Position numbers and translations under genes: made by a program. Of a stretch of 64,000 nt of DNA, positions 8,141-15,621 are shown in pieces. The notes under the pieces are model-generated. The model saw nothing but the letters and a program-made list of their open reading frames with translations. It searched no databases and was not told the DNA's origin. The stretch comes from JACKAQ01 sp965227145 (GTDB taxonomy: Bacteria; Calditrichota; Calditrichia; RBG-13-44-9; J075). The stretch lies in the NCBI GenBank assembly GCA_965227145.1, contig OZ245730.1:558001-622000 (forward strand), written 5' to 3'. The number at the start of each line of letters is the position of its first letter. Positions within the stretch are counted from its first letter, which is position 1.

Positions 8141-9694
8141 ATGGCAAGATTACACGAATTTCAGGGTAAGGCGTTGCTCCGGCAAATGGGTATCGCGGTG
8201 CCGAAAGGGGCAGTAGTAACGACTCCGGAAGCCGCCGCAGATGACGTTGCAACCATCGACGGGGAAGCGGTGCTGAAAGCGCAGGCCTGGACAACCGCCC
8301 GTTTCAAACAGGGATTGATCCGCTTTGTCGCAACCGCGGCGGACGCGGCGGCAATCACCCGCGAACTGCTCGCGCGGCAAGTTAGCGGTTATCCCGTAAC
8401 GCATGTACTGGTCGAGGAAAAAATCGACATCGCGGAAGAATATTTTGCCAGCCTGATCATCAGCGATACGGAAAGTGCGCCGGTGCTCATTTTTAGCGCG
8501 GTCGGCGGCAGCGGTGTGGAGGAAATCGTTCGGGAGCACCCGGACAAAGTGGCCTATTTTACCATCGACGTGCGCAACGGCATCCGCGATTTTGAGGCGC
8601 GCAACCTCGTCCGGCGAACCGGCATTCACGGCAAAGCGCAGCTGGCGATTGCCGGAATTCTGGTGAAATTGTGGCAAACCGCCCGGAAATTTGAGGCGCG
8701 ATCGCTGGAAATTAATCCGCTGGTGAAAACCCGCGACGGGCGATTTCTGGCGGCGGACTGCCGCATCACCATCGACGATTACGCGGTGTATCGCCACCCG
8801 GAGTTGGGCATCGAGATCGCACGGGAACTGAATCACCCGCCCACCGAATTGGAAAAAATCGCCTACAAAATTGAGAAAGACGACTATCGCGGCACGTTTT
8901 ATTTTATCCAGATGGCCACTCATTTTGAGAAAACCGAACGCTATATCGGATTCCATGGCGCGGGCGGCGGCGGCTCGATGATGGGCATGGATGCGTTGCA
9001 GCGCAATGGTTACAGGGTTGCGAACTTTTGCGATACTTCGGGAAATCCACCGGCATCGAAAGTGTATCGCGCCGCGAAAATTATTTTATCGCAAAAAAAT
9101 ATTGCCGGATATTTCGGCTCCGGTTCAGGCGTGGCATCGCAGGAGCAATTCCACTCCGCCCGCGGGCTGGTGAAAGCCTTTCGCGAAGCGTGGCTGGCCA
9201 TTCCGGCGGTGATCCGGCTCGGTGGCAATTCGGAAGATCTCGCCGTGAAAATCCTCACCGAATACACCCGCGATCTGCCCGCGCCGGTCGAAGGCTACAA
9301 AAAGGACGATCCGGTGGAATTCTGTGTCGAACGGCTGGATGCGCTGATCCGCGCATCGCGCATTGCTCCGCCGCCGCGACCGGTGCCGCCGCCGCCATCG
9401 CCAAACACGTATTCGTTCCAAACGCCCACCGGCGACATCACATTTGACCACGATGCCTGCCTCAATTGCGAAACGCATATTTGCGTGGAAACCTGCGTGC
9501 CGCAAATCCTGAAGCTGGACAACGGTAAACCGGTGCTGAACATTTCCCGGGACGACGCACGCAACGGCAAGTGCATCGAATGCCTCGCCTGCGAGGTGGA
9601 ATGCCATTTTCGCGGCAACAAAGGCGGCAGCATTCATCTGCCGATTGAAGGACTGGACGACCGGAAGGGAGGTGCGAATGGCAATCCTGATTGA
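8141..9694 (+). CDS. Succinyl/citryl-CoA synthetase beta-like subunit with C-terminal ferredoxin domain
   Basis: This 517-residue protein has an N-terminal ATP-grasp domain of the acyl-CoA synthetase (NDP-forming) beta type, starting at LHEFQGKALLRQMG, and a CoA-ligase-like domain (GFHGAGGGGSMMGMD, then GNPPASKVYRAA). Family members join a carboxylate to CoA using ATP. After a proline-rich linker it carries about 70 residues with eight cysteines (C-x2-C-x4-C-x3-C, then C-x2-C-x2-C-x3-C), the pattern of two [4Fe-4S] clusters. That domain is absent from ordinary SucC. The ATG at 8141 is chosen because the upstream open frame comes from a dispersed repeat. The alpha subunit gene overlaps its end by 17 bases, and a citrate-synthase-fold gene follows. 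Citrate or a related tricarboxylate is a better guess than succinate, but this is not proven. Confidence 0.8.
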   Translation: MARLHEFQGKALLRQMGIAVPKGAVVTTPEAAADDVATIDGEAVLKAQAWTTARFKQGLIRFVATAADAAAITRELLARQVSGYPVTHVLVEEKIDIAEEYFASLIISDTESAPVLIFSAVGGSGVEEIVREHPDKVAYFTIDVRNGIRDFEARNLVRRTGIHGKAQLAIAGILVKLWQTARKFEARSLEINPLVKTRDGRFLAADCRITIDDYAVYRHPELGIEIARELNHPPTELEKIAYKIEKDDYRGTFYFIQMATHFEKTERYIGFHGAGGGGSMMGMDALQRNGYRVANFCDTSGNPPASKVYRAAKIILSQKNIAGYFGSGSGVASQEQFHSARGLVKAFREAWLAIPAVIRLGGNSEDLAVKILTEYTRDLPAPVEGYKKDDPVEFCVERLDALIRASRIAPPPRPVPPPPSPNTYSFQTPTGDITFDHDACLNCETHICVETCVPQILKLDNGKPVLNISRDDARNGKCIECLACEVECHFRGNKGGSIHLPIEGLDDRKGGANGNPD

Positions 9695-10601
9695 CGGACA
9701 GCAAACCGTGATCGTGCAGGGCATCACCGGACGGGAAGGCGAGGTGCGCACCCGGCTGATGCTCGATTACGGCACCCGGATTGCCGGCGGCGTAACGCCC
9801 GGCAGGGGCGGACAAACCGTGCACGGACTGCCGGTTTTCGATACGGTTCGCGAAGCTGTAGAAATATTTGGAAATATTGATGTTAGCGTCATTTTTGTCC
9901 CCGCCCCGCTGGTGAAAGACGCTGCGCTGGAAGCGTTCGACGCGGGCATCAAACTGGCGGTGTTGGTGCCGGATCGTGTGCCAATTTACGACGTGCTGGA
10001 AATTTCCCGCTACGCCCGGGAATGCGGCGCCAATTTTTTGGGACCCAATACGCTCGGCGTGCTCAGCCCCGGAAAAGGCGTACTCGGCATGATGGGCGGT
10101 CGTGCGGAATCTGCAAAAAACTGGTTCAAACCGGGCAAAGTGGGCATCACTTCGCGCTCCGGCGGGATGACCTCGTCGCTGGCGTATTACCTCAGCCAGT
10201 CGGGCATCGGGTTGAGCACATTGGTGCACGTCGGCGGCGATTCTGTGGTGGGCTTGCCCCATCCGGAAACCGTCAAAATGTTCGAAGCCGATCCGCAAAC
10301 CGATGCAATTGTGGTGTTCGGCGAAATCGGCACATCACAGGAAGAAGGCGTTGCGGCGCTGATCGAAAAGGGCAAAGTGCGCAAACCTGTCATCGCGTTT
10401 ATCGGCGGACAGGCTGCCCAAAAAGGCGTGCGGTTTTCCCACGCCGGCGCCATCATCGAGGGCGAAAACGGCACCTACGAAAACAAGGTGCAGCGACTGA
10501 CAGCCGCCGGAGCAACCGTTGTGGCACATTTTCAGGATATCCCCAAAGCTGTTCTGTCAGCCATCGCGTCACGGAAAACGCAGGGGAATGCGATTAAATA
10601 A
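9678..10601 (+). CDS. Succinyl/citryl-CoA synthetase alpha-like subunit
   Basis: This 307-residue protein is the CoA-binding partner of the preceding beta subunit. It has the Rossmann CoA domain (IVQGITGREGEVRTRLM) and the ligase domain (VGITSRSGGMTSSLAYYLS), and keeps the phosphohistidine loop as SHAGAI with His255. In SucD the pocket before this reads PNCPG; here it is PNTLGVL, so the acid substrate may differ. The start at 9678 has a strong GGAAGGGAGG site and overlaps the beta gene, as expected for subunits made in equal amounts. With the lyase-like gene that follows, the trio matches the gene content of the two-step citrate cleavage route (citryl-CoA synthetase plus citryl-CoA lyase). 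Confidence 0.85.
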   Translation: MAILIDGQQTVIVQGITGREGEVRTRLMLDYGTRIAGGVTPGRGGQTVHGLPVFDTVREAVEIFGNIDVSVIFVPAPLVKDAALEAFDAGIKLAVLVPDRVPIYDVLEISRYARECGANFLGPNTLGVLSPGKGVLGMMGGRAESAKNWFKPGKVGITSRSGGMTSSLAYYLSQSGIGLSTLVHVGGDSVVGLPHPETVKMFEADPQTDAIVVFGEIGTSQEEGVAALIEKGKVRKPVIAFIGGQAAQKGVRFSHAGAIIEGENGTYENKVQRLTAAGATVVAHFQDIPKAVLSAIASRKTQGNAIK

Positions 10602-10651
10602 CCGATGTTACGCTGGAGGACAGTATTAATTTTACAATTGAACACAATATC

Positions 10652-10765
10652 TTGTCAGGCTGAGCGAAGTCGAAGCCTTTATTTATATTAGCGTTATATC
10701 ATATCCTTCGACTTTATCGGTCATTTGGCAGGCAACGCGGTCATGCGTTCGGCGTTCTCTGCGGC
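10652..10765. repeat. GGCTGAGCGAAGTCGAAG repeat followed by a CTCTGCGG remnant
   Basis: TGTCAGGCTGAGCGAAGTCG begins at 10653 and is partly mirrored by ATCCTTCGACTT at about 10703, giving a loose inverted pair. It is followed by GCGTTCGGCGTTCTCTGCGGC, a fragment of the CGCAGAGA repeat. Strings like GGCTGAGCGAAGTCGAAG recur between genes in many environmental genomes (general knowledge). Confidence 0.55.
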
Positions 10766-10789
10766 AAAAAATTGAAAACCGGAGCAAAA

Positions 10790-11578
10790 ATGAAACCCCA
10801 AACCTGGCAAACGAACATCACCCGCATTCGCGAAAATGAAATTTTGGTGAAGGGCTATCCCATCGAAGATTTGATGGCGCAGCGCAACTTCGCGGAAACG
10901 TTTTATCTGCTGATCAAGGGCGAGCTGCCGACGCGGAACATCGCGCGGGTGCTGGATGCGATCCTCATTTCCAGCGTTGATCACGGGGTGACACCGCCAT
11001 CCTGTCAGACCGCAATTTTGTCCGCATCCACCGGTGCGGCGCTGAACGGCGCGCTGGCTGCGGGCATTTTGTCGATCAACGAATTTCATGGCGGCGCGAT
11101 TGCGGACAGCATGCGGCTGCTGAAATCTGCCGTAAATCTAATGAAAACAACATCTCTCAGCGTGCCGGATGCGGCTGCCGCAATTGTGGATGACCATCTC
11201 ACCCATCGCAAAAAATTGATGGGCTACGGGCATCGCGTGCACAGCAACGATCCGCGAACCCAAAAATTGTTCGACATCGCCACAGAAAACGGCGTCGCTG
11301 GCGTGCATGTGGCAATGTGCCTCGCCATCCGCGAAGCGCTGCAGGAACGTGGCAAATCGCTGCCCATCAACGTGGATGCTGCCATCGCCGCGCTGCTCTG
11401 CGAACTGGATTTTCCCGAAACGCTGGCAAACGCATTTTTCATTATTTCCCGGCTGCCCGGGCTGGTTGCCCATATTCTGGAGGAAAAAAGCCGCTACAAA
11501 CCGATGCGGAAAATCGACTTCGCGCTGGCGGAATACGACGGTCCGGAAAAACGCCAAATCCCCGATACGGAGGAATAA
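10790..11578 (+). CDS. Short citrate-synthase-fold protein, citryl-CoA-lyase-like
   Basis: At 262 residues this is far shorter than a normal citrate synthase (about 370-430) and matches the length of the stand-alone citryl-CoA lyase and of the lyase module of ATP-citrate lyase. The three catalytic positions of the fold are present: His100 in EFHGGAI, His148 in GYGHRVHSNDPRT and Asp196 in NVDAAIAALL. The ATG at 10790 is preferred over the TTG at 10772 because CCGGAGC lies just upstream. Its neighbours are the CoA-synthetase-like pair, so the likely reaction is cleavage (or synthesis) of a citryl-type CoA ester to acetyl-CoA and an oxoacid. A separate full-length citrate synthase lies at 59324-60616, so this gene is not needed for ordinary citrate formation. 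Confidence 0.78.
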   Translation: MKPQTWQTNITRIRENEILVKGYPIEDLMAQRNFAETFYLLIKGELPTRNIARVLDAILISSVDHGVTPPSCQTAILSASTGAALNGALAAGILSINEFHGGAIADSMRLLKSAVNLMKTTSLSVPDAAAAIVDDHLTHRKKLMGYGHRVHSNDPRTQKLFDIATENGVAGVHVAMCLAIREALQERGKSLPINVDAAIAALLCELDFPETLANAFFIISRLPGLVAHILEEKSRYKPMRKIDFALAEYDGPEKRQIPDTEE

Positions 11579-11579
11579 C

Positions 11580-12425
11580 ATGCAACTGCGATGGCTGATT
11601 ATTTTGCTCGCGATTTGCGGCAATTTGCTGGCAAATCCCGGTTCCACCCAAACGGTTGATTTTCACTCGGCAACGCTGGATCGCGACTGGCGATACAAAA
11701 TTTATTTGCCCGAAGAATATGATTCTACTGAGTTTAGCTATCCGGTGATTTATCTGCTGCACGGCAGCGGCGGCGATGAAAACGCCTGGGACCCGGTTTT
11801 CCCGCTGCTCGATTCGCTGATTGCAGCGGAAATTATTCCGCCGGTAATTGCGATTGCGCCGGCCAGCGGCACAAGCTGGTGGACAGACGGCAAAGAGCCG
11901 TTCGAAACGGCATTTTTTGCGGATTTACTGCCGGATGCGGAACAGCGATTTCGCATTTCGACGGAACGGAGCAGGCGAATGGTGGCGGGATTTTCGATGG
12001 GCGGATACAGCGCGTTGCGCTATGCGCTGGCGCATCCGCAAATTTTTGCTGCCGCAACTATTTTGAGCCCGGCGCTTTATTCGCAACAGCCGCCACCGGA
12101 ATCCAGCGCGCGAACCAGCGGTGCATTCGGCACGCCGTTTGACTCATCGCTGTGGGAAAATTGGAATTATCCGGCAGTGCTAACTACATATCTGGATCAG
12201 GACTTACGGGTGCCAATTTATATCGCCTGCGGCGATGACGACTGGAATCACCCGGAAGGATTTGAATACAATATGGAGCAACAATCCGTGCTGCTGTATG
12301 GCATTTTGAACCGGAAAAGCGGCAGCCCGGCAGAGCTGCGCATCGTCAACGGCGGTCACAACTGGAAGCTTTGGAAACCGCAATTCATCGACGGATTGAA
12401 ATACATGCTGCAATTTGTCCGCTGA
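11580..12425 (+). CDS. Exported esterase, esterase D/PHB depolymerase-like
   Basis: This 281-residue protein has a signal peptide (LLIILLAICG-type core, cut near LLANPGS) and an alpha/beta hydrolase fold of the putative esterase family. The oxyanion-side motif is YLLHGSGGDENAW. The nucleophile elbow is GFSMGGYSA with Ser as nucleophile. The acid probably lies in CGDDDWN, and the histidine is in NGGHNWKLW close to the C-terminus. Feruloyl and acetyl esterases and S-formylglutathione hydrolase share this fold, but the signal peptide argues for an extracytoplasmic ester. GGAGGA stands just before the ATG and the gene starts one base after the previous stop, so it is cotranscribed with the lyase-like gene. 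That link may be incidental. Confidence 0.8.
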   Translation: MQLRWLIILLAICGNLLANPGSTQTVDFHSATLDRDWRYKIYLPEEYDSTEFSYPVIYLLHGSGGDENAWDPVFPLLDSLIAAEIIPPVIAIAPASGTSWWTDGKEPFETAFFADLLPDAEQRFRISTERSRRMVAGFSMGGYSALRYALAHPQIFAAATILSPALYSQQPPPESSARTSGAFGTPFDSSLWENWNYPAVLTTYLDQDLRVPIYIACGDDDWNHPEGFEYNMEQQSVLLYGILNRKSGSPAELRIVNGGHNWKLWKPQFIDGLKYMLQFVR

Positions 12426-12597
12426 TATTTTCTATTTATAAATACCCCGAAATTCATCGACCACATGCTCACCGGTCGTGTTGTCAAATGGAATTTTATG
12501 CAAAATACCAATACTATATTTCCATTTTTTGATTGAAAAATATAAAATTCTTTGCAAATATGTATTATTGACAATAATCACATCGTCATAAAACGGC

Positions 12598-12630
12598 GCT
12601 GTGTAAAATATCGTGTCTGATTTACACAGC
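12598..12630. promoter_or_regulatory. Perfect 10-bp inverted repeat upstream of the outer-membrane protein gene
   Basis: GCTGTGTAAA (12598-12607) and TTTACACAGC (12621-12630) are exact inverse complements separated by 13 bases, ending 50 bases before the next ATG. Symmetry and spacing fit either a dimeric regulator site or an RNA hairpin in the leader. A TTGACA at 12568-12573 lies just upstream, but no well-spaced -10 follows it. Confidence 0.5.
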
Positions 12631-12680
12631 AGTATTTACAACTAGTTCACCTATTGCAACACAACTTAAGGAGTCATTTT

Positions 12681-13256
12681 ATGCGCAGTGTTAAAGGATT
12701 ATTGGTTGCAGTTTTAATGATGTTTGGTGTTTCATCTTTATACGCACAGGGCGGATTTCAGTCAGTTGTTGTGTCCGGTAACCTTGCGATTCCATTCGGC
12801 GATTTCAGTGATGGTGCCGGTATTGGGTTTGGTGGTACCGTCACCGGAATTTATTCCTACACGCCTCAAATTGCTTTCACCGGAACGGCCGGTTATTTGA
12901 TGTTTGGTTCGAAATCGGCAGGAACGACCGGCAATAGCGTAGATGTCAGCACATCTGCGATTCCAATTATGGCAGGTGCCCGCTATTTTCTGCAGCCTGG
13001 CGGCGAAGGTCCGCAAATTTTTGTAGGTGGCGAAATCGGATTTCATATTTACAGCGTAAGCGCTGAAACCGAATTTACAAATCCGTTTACCGGTGTAACC
13101 GAAAAACAAGAAGCTTCTGACAGCAGCACAGAATTTGCATTTGCACCGATGGCCGGTGTTCAAATGGGAAATCTTGATCTCGCAGCATTGATCGTTTTCT
13201 CCGATGCCAACTATTTTGGCGCCCGCGTCGGTTACACAATCCCGATTGGAAAATAA
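12681..13256 (+). CDS. Small outer-membrane beta-barrel protein
   Basis: This 191-residue protein has a clear signal peptide (VKGLLVAVLMMFGVSSLYAQ) and a body of alternating aromatic and polar strands with many glycines, ending in an aromatic-containing strand (FGARVGYTIPIG), as in eight-stranded outer-membrane barrels. About 170 mature residues fits that size. AAGGAG lies 7 bases before the ATG at 12681. It stands alone, with a symmetric element in front and a strong terminator behind. No ligand or enzyme residues can be recognised, so its role as porin, adhesin or structural protein is open. Confidence 0.7.
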   Translation: MRSVKGLLVAVLMMFGVSSLYAQGGFQSVVVSGNLAIPFGDFSDGAGIGFGGTVTGIYSYTPQIAFTGTAGYLMFGSKSAGTTGNSVDVSTSAIPIMAGARYFLQPGGEGPQIFVGGEIGFHIYSVSAETEFTNPFTGVTEKQEASDSSTEFAFAPMAGVQMGNLDLAALIVFSDANYFGARVGYTIPIGK

Positions 13257-13283
13257 GTGTAAAAAATTATCTGTAATTCCCCG

Positions 13284-13311
13284 AAGCCCGGTATTTTGCC
13301 GGGCTTTTTTT
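13284..13311 (+). terminator. Rho-independent terminator after the barrel gene
   Basis: AGCCCGG, a 7-base loop and CCGGGCT form a GC-rich stem, followed by seven T residues. It sits 28 bases after the stop codon. Confidence 0.9.
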
Positions 13312-13478
13312 ATTGTGGGATATTTGGGTATCCACAATAATTTGTGAAAATGGATTCTCCAAAAAACATGCGGGAATGACGCAGTTCGAGCACCAAAAAC
13401 AAAAGTGTTCGATACCGAATAACGGTCGAACACCCGGATTTGCGTCAATCATCTGAACGTATTGAAATTTAAAATATA

Positions 13479-13518
13479 AAAAGATCTTCTTGTCTTTTAA
13501 TATTTTTGGTCGTATAAT
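13479..13518 (+). promoter_or_regulatory. Promoter and candidate operator of the nitrosative-stress operon
   Basis: TTGTCT (13490-13495) and TATAAT (13513-13518) are separated by exactly 17 bases and lie upstream of a GAGGGA ribosome site and the ric ATG. AAAAGA (13479-13484) and TCTTTT (13493-13498) form an inverted repeat over the -35 box, a fitting position for a repressor such as the Rrf2 protein encoded in the operon. Confidence 0.6.
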
Positions 13519-13551
13519 TATCCTGTCGTTAAAAAAACAAAAGAGGGAACG

Positions 13552-14301
13552 ATGGGACAACATACGATTTTGTTCGATGAAAAACACGTTGGCGAATTGG
13601 TCAGCGAAGATTACCGCCGGGCGGATATTTTCAAATCATTTGGTATCGACTTTTGCTGTGGGGGCAAAAAATCCGTATCGCAAGTTTGCGATGATAAGGG
13701 CGTAGATAAAAATGAGCTGGTAAAAGCGCTCATGGATTTGCAATTTCAGGTTACCGGACCGAAGCAGGATTACCGCGATTGGTCGCCGGATTTTATGTGC
13801 GATTACATCACCCACACCCACCACAAATATGTGACGAACGCGATTCCGGTTATCCGGGCGTATATCGAAAAAGTGGCGCGTGTCCACGGTGGCGACAATC
13901 CGGCGCTGGTAGAAATTGTGCATTTATTTAATGAATTGGCAAACGAACTGCTCGATCACATGCGCAAAGAGGAAGTGATCCTTTTTCCATATATCAAAAA
14001 TATGGCTGCTGCAAAACACTCGGGATTGCGGTTGCCGCCACCACCTTTTGAGACGATCAAAAATCCGATTGCTGCAATGGAAGCCGAGCACGAAGGTGCG
14101 GGAAATGCGATGGCAAAAATTCATGAATTGACCCAAAATTTTACGCCGCCGGAACATGCTTGTGCAACTTACCGCGTATCTTTTGCCAGTCTGAAAGCAT
14201 TTGAAGATGATTTGCATTTGCATGTGCATTTGGAAAACAACATTCTTTTTCCCTCGGCAATTGCCATGGAAAAAACATTGCTAAACCCAATAGGTAAATG
14301 A
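13552..14301 (+). CDS. ric: Iron-sulfur cluster repair di-iron protein (Ric/YtfE/ScdA)
   Basis: This 249-residue cytoplasmic protein repairs iron-sulfur clusters damaged by nitric oxide or oxidants. The N-terminal ScdA/DUF542 domain carries the paired cysteines Cys35-Cys36 in IDFCCGGKK. The hemerythrin-like domain follows, with metal-ligand histidines in ITHTHHKYV, LLDHMRKEE, AEHEGAG and HVHLENNILFP. Length and domain order match the family. A consensus-like promoter precedes it, and its stop overlaps the start of an Rrf2 regulator, a common pairing in which an NO-sensing repressor controls ric. It is among the most secure calls in the window. Confidence 0.95.
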   Translation: MGQHTILFDEKHVGELVSEDYRRADIFKSFGIDFCCGGKKSVSQVCDDKGVDKNELVKALMDLQFQVTGPKQDYRDWSPDFMCDYITHTHHKYVTNAIPVIRAYIEKVARVHGGDNPALVEIVHLFNELANELLDHMRKEEVILFPYIKNMAAAKHSGLRLPPPPFETIKNPIAAMEAEHEGAGNAMAKIHELTQNFTPPEHACATYRVSFASLKAFEDDLHLHVHLENNILFPSAIAMEKTLLNPIGK

Positions 14302-14738
14302 TGTTATCCAAAAGTTGTGAATACGCAATCCGTGCGGTGCTTTACGTTGGCAGCCGCCAGAAAACAAATCCTGAAGCACGAATCGGGATTAAGGAAATTG
14401 CCGCCGCGCTGGAAATACCCACCCATTTTTTGGGGAAAATATTACAGAACCTGAGCCGGCACAATATTCTGTCATCGATAAAAGGGCCGAACGGCGGTTT
14501 TTTTATCACCGATGCGCAATTGCTGCAACCGATGATCCGGATTGTGGAATTGGTTGACGGATTGCAAATTTTCCGGCGCTGCGGTCTGGGGCTGAAAATG
14601 TGCTCCGATGCGCATCCCTGTCCGGTGCACAACGATTTCAAGCCATGCCGCGAAGGCATGGAACATGCGCTGCGGAATCGCACCATTGCATCGATGGTTG
14701 AAAATCTCAGCGCCGGAAATGTTCATCTTGTTTCATAA
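14298..14738 (+). CDS. Rrf2-family transcriptional regulator, NsrR-like
   Basis: This 146-residue winged-helix protein has the Rrf2 layout: an N-terminal SKSCEYAIRAVLYV helix, a recognition segment (PTHFLGKILQNLSRHNIL), a wing (KGPNGGFF), and a loop with three cysteines (Cys95, Cys102, Cys108) spaced to hold an iron-sulfur cluster. Such proteins include NsrR, IscR and RsrR. The coupling to ric (ATG at 14298 overlapping the ric stop) favours an NsrR-type nitric-oxide sensor that represses this operon. An alternative ATG at 14301 differs by a single residue. The operator is probably the inverted repeat at 13479-13498. Confidence 0.9.
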   Translation: MMLSKSCEYAIRAVLYVGSRQKTNPEARIGIKEIAAALEIPTHFLGKILQNLSRHNILSSIKGPNGGFFITDAQLLQPMIRIVELVDGLQIFRRCGLGLKMCSDAHPCPVHNDFKPCREGMEHALRNRTIASMVENLSAGNVHLVS

Positions 14739-14759
14739 AAAATATCAGGATAAGTAGAA

Positions 14760-15158
14760 ATGAATCATACACTTAGGCGAAAAGACAAGCCGTTGGTGTA
14801 CGCCTGTTCCGGCTGTTCATCGGCGGCACAAATGGCAAACCACATTGCCGTGCGAATGGACCGCGAGGGCATCGCGGAAATGTCCTGCATTGCCGGTGTT
14901 GGCGGCGATGTAAAACCGCTGGTGCGAACCGCAACTTCCGGTCGGGAAATAATCGCCATCGACGGTTGTCCGCTGGCATGTGTCAAAAATACGTTAGCGC
15001 GACATGGCGTTGTGCCCAAACACCACATTTTTTTGAACGAACACGGTGTAAAAAAAGTGCAGCACGGCGATTTCGATCCGGATCAGGCGACAGAATTGAA
15101 AGAATTGATTATGGAAAATTGCGGTTTGGCAACCGAACCCGTGCCGGAAAGCTGCTGA
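14760..15158 (+). CDS. DGC-domain putative zinc-binding protein
   Basis: This 132-residue protein fits the DGC family (named for a conserved Asp-Gly-Cys), here IDGCPLACVK. Further conserved cysteines are in YACSGCSSAAQ and SCIAGVGGD. The pattern suggests binding of zinc or another metal, but no reaction is known for the family. It follows the Rrf2 regulator by 21 bases and should be cotranscribed with ric, and similar proteins are often found next to redox or metal-stress genes. A role in handling metal or thiols during nitrosative stress is a reasonable guess, no more. Confidence 0.82.
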   Translation: MNHTLRRKDKPLVYACSGCSSAAQMANHIAVRMDREGIAEMSCIAGVGGDVKPLVRTATSGREIIAIDGCPLACVKNTLARHGVVPKHHIFLNEHGVKKVQHGDFDPDQATELKELIMENCGLATEPVPESC

Positions 15159-15197
15159 TTTTTTTTCCGGAAATATAATGTAAAACAGTATGTGAAT

Positions 15198-15233
15198 ATC
15201 GAGAAATATTGCCAAGCGACAATATTTCTCGAT
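15198..15233. terminator. Perfect 14-bp hairpin after the ric operon
   Basis: ATCGAGAAATATTG and CAATATTTCTCGAT pair perfectly around an 8-base loop, 40 bases after the DGC gene. There is no strong T-run, so it may stabilise the 3' end rather than terminate alone. Confidence 0.5.
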
Positions 15234-15309
15234 TTGACCGGCAAAAACTCCATCCCCTCCTTTATACTGCATATGGCCATAAACTTAACCTTCTCCCAAA
15301 TGAGAATGA

Positions 15310-15393
15310 GATTCCTGCCTTCGCAGAGCCTGTCCCGAGAATCGGGAAATGACAATTCATAGGAGGTTTGTCACTCCTGCGAAGGCAGGAGTC
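15310..15393. repeat. Second copy of the CTGCCTTCGCAG inverted pair, with inserted palindrome
   Basis: The right arm 15370-15393 is identical to 4391-4414. The left arm begins at 15310 but is split after TTCGCAG by about 20 bases containing CCCGAGAATCGGG, after which the usual AATGAC resumes. This looks like one palindromic element inserted into another. Confidence 0.65.
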
Positions 15394-15478
15394 TCAGCTC
15401 GAAAAGTTAAGATCATACCCGTTTGTAGTATAAATCCTTCCAGTAATTTGAGATCTATATTGATTCGTTCGGATATAT

Positions 15479-15513
15479 CCCAAAACCCAAAACCCAAAAC
15501 CCAAAACCCAAAA
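15479..15513. repeat. Tandem repeat (CCCAAAA)x5
   Basis: Five exact 7-base units run without interruption in a non-coding spacer. They are prone to slippage, so copy number may vary between strains. Confidence 0.85.
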
Positions 15514-15621
15514 CCACACAGTGCCAAGTTCTGCTGAATGCTCACAAAGTATTTTCTTTTTATTTGATCCCTCCGGAATATTCCCTACATTAAACCGACT
15601 CCAACAAAGCAATTATCAACT

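Larger units (their letters stand above)
15159..15621. other. 463-base repeat-rich intergenic region
   Basis: No credible gene was found. It holds a perfect 14-bp hairpin (15198-15211 with 15220-15233), the second copy of the CTGCCTTCGCAG repeat pair (15310-15393) with an extra CCCGAGAATCGGG palindrome set into its left arm, and five tandem CCCAAAA units (15479-15513). The promoter of the next gene should lie in the last 100 bases, but no clear boxes were recognised. Confidence 0.7.

Noticed and set aside
15479..15513. CCCAAAA tandem as a telomere-like or origin repeat
   Set aside because: Five short units in an ordinary spacer, with no dnaA box cluster or linear-end features around them.
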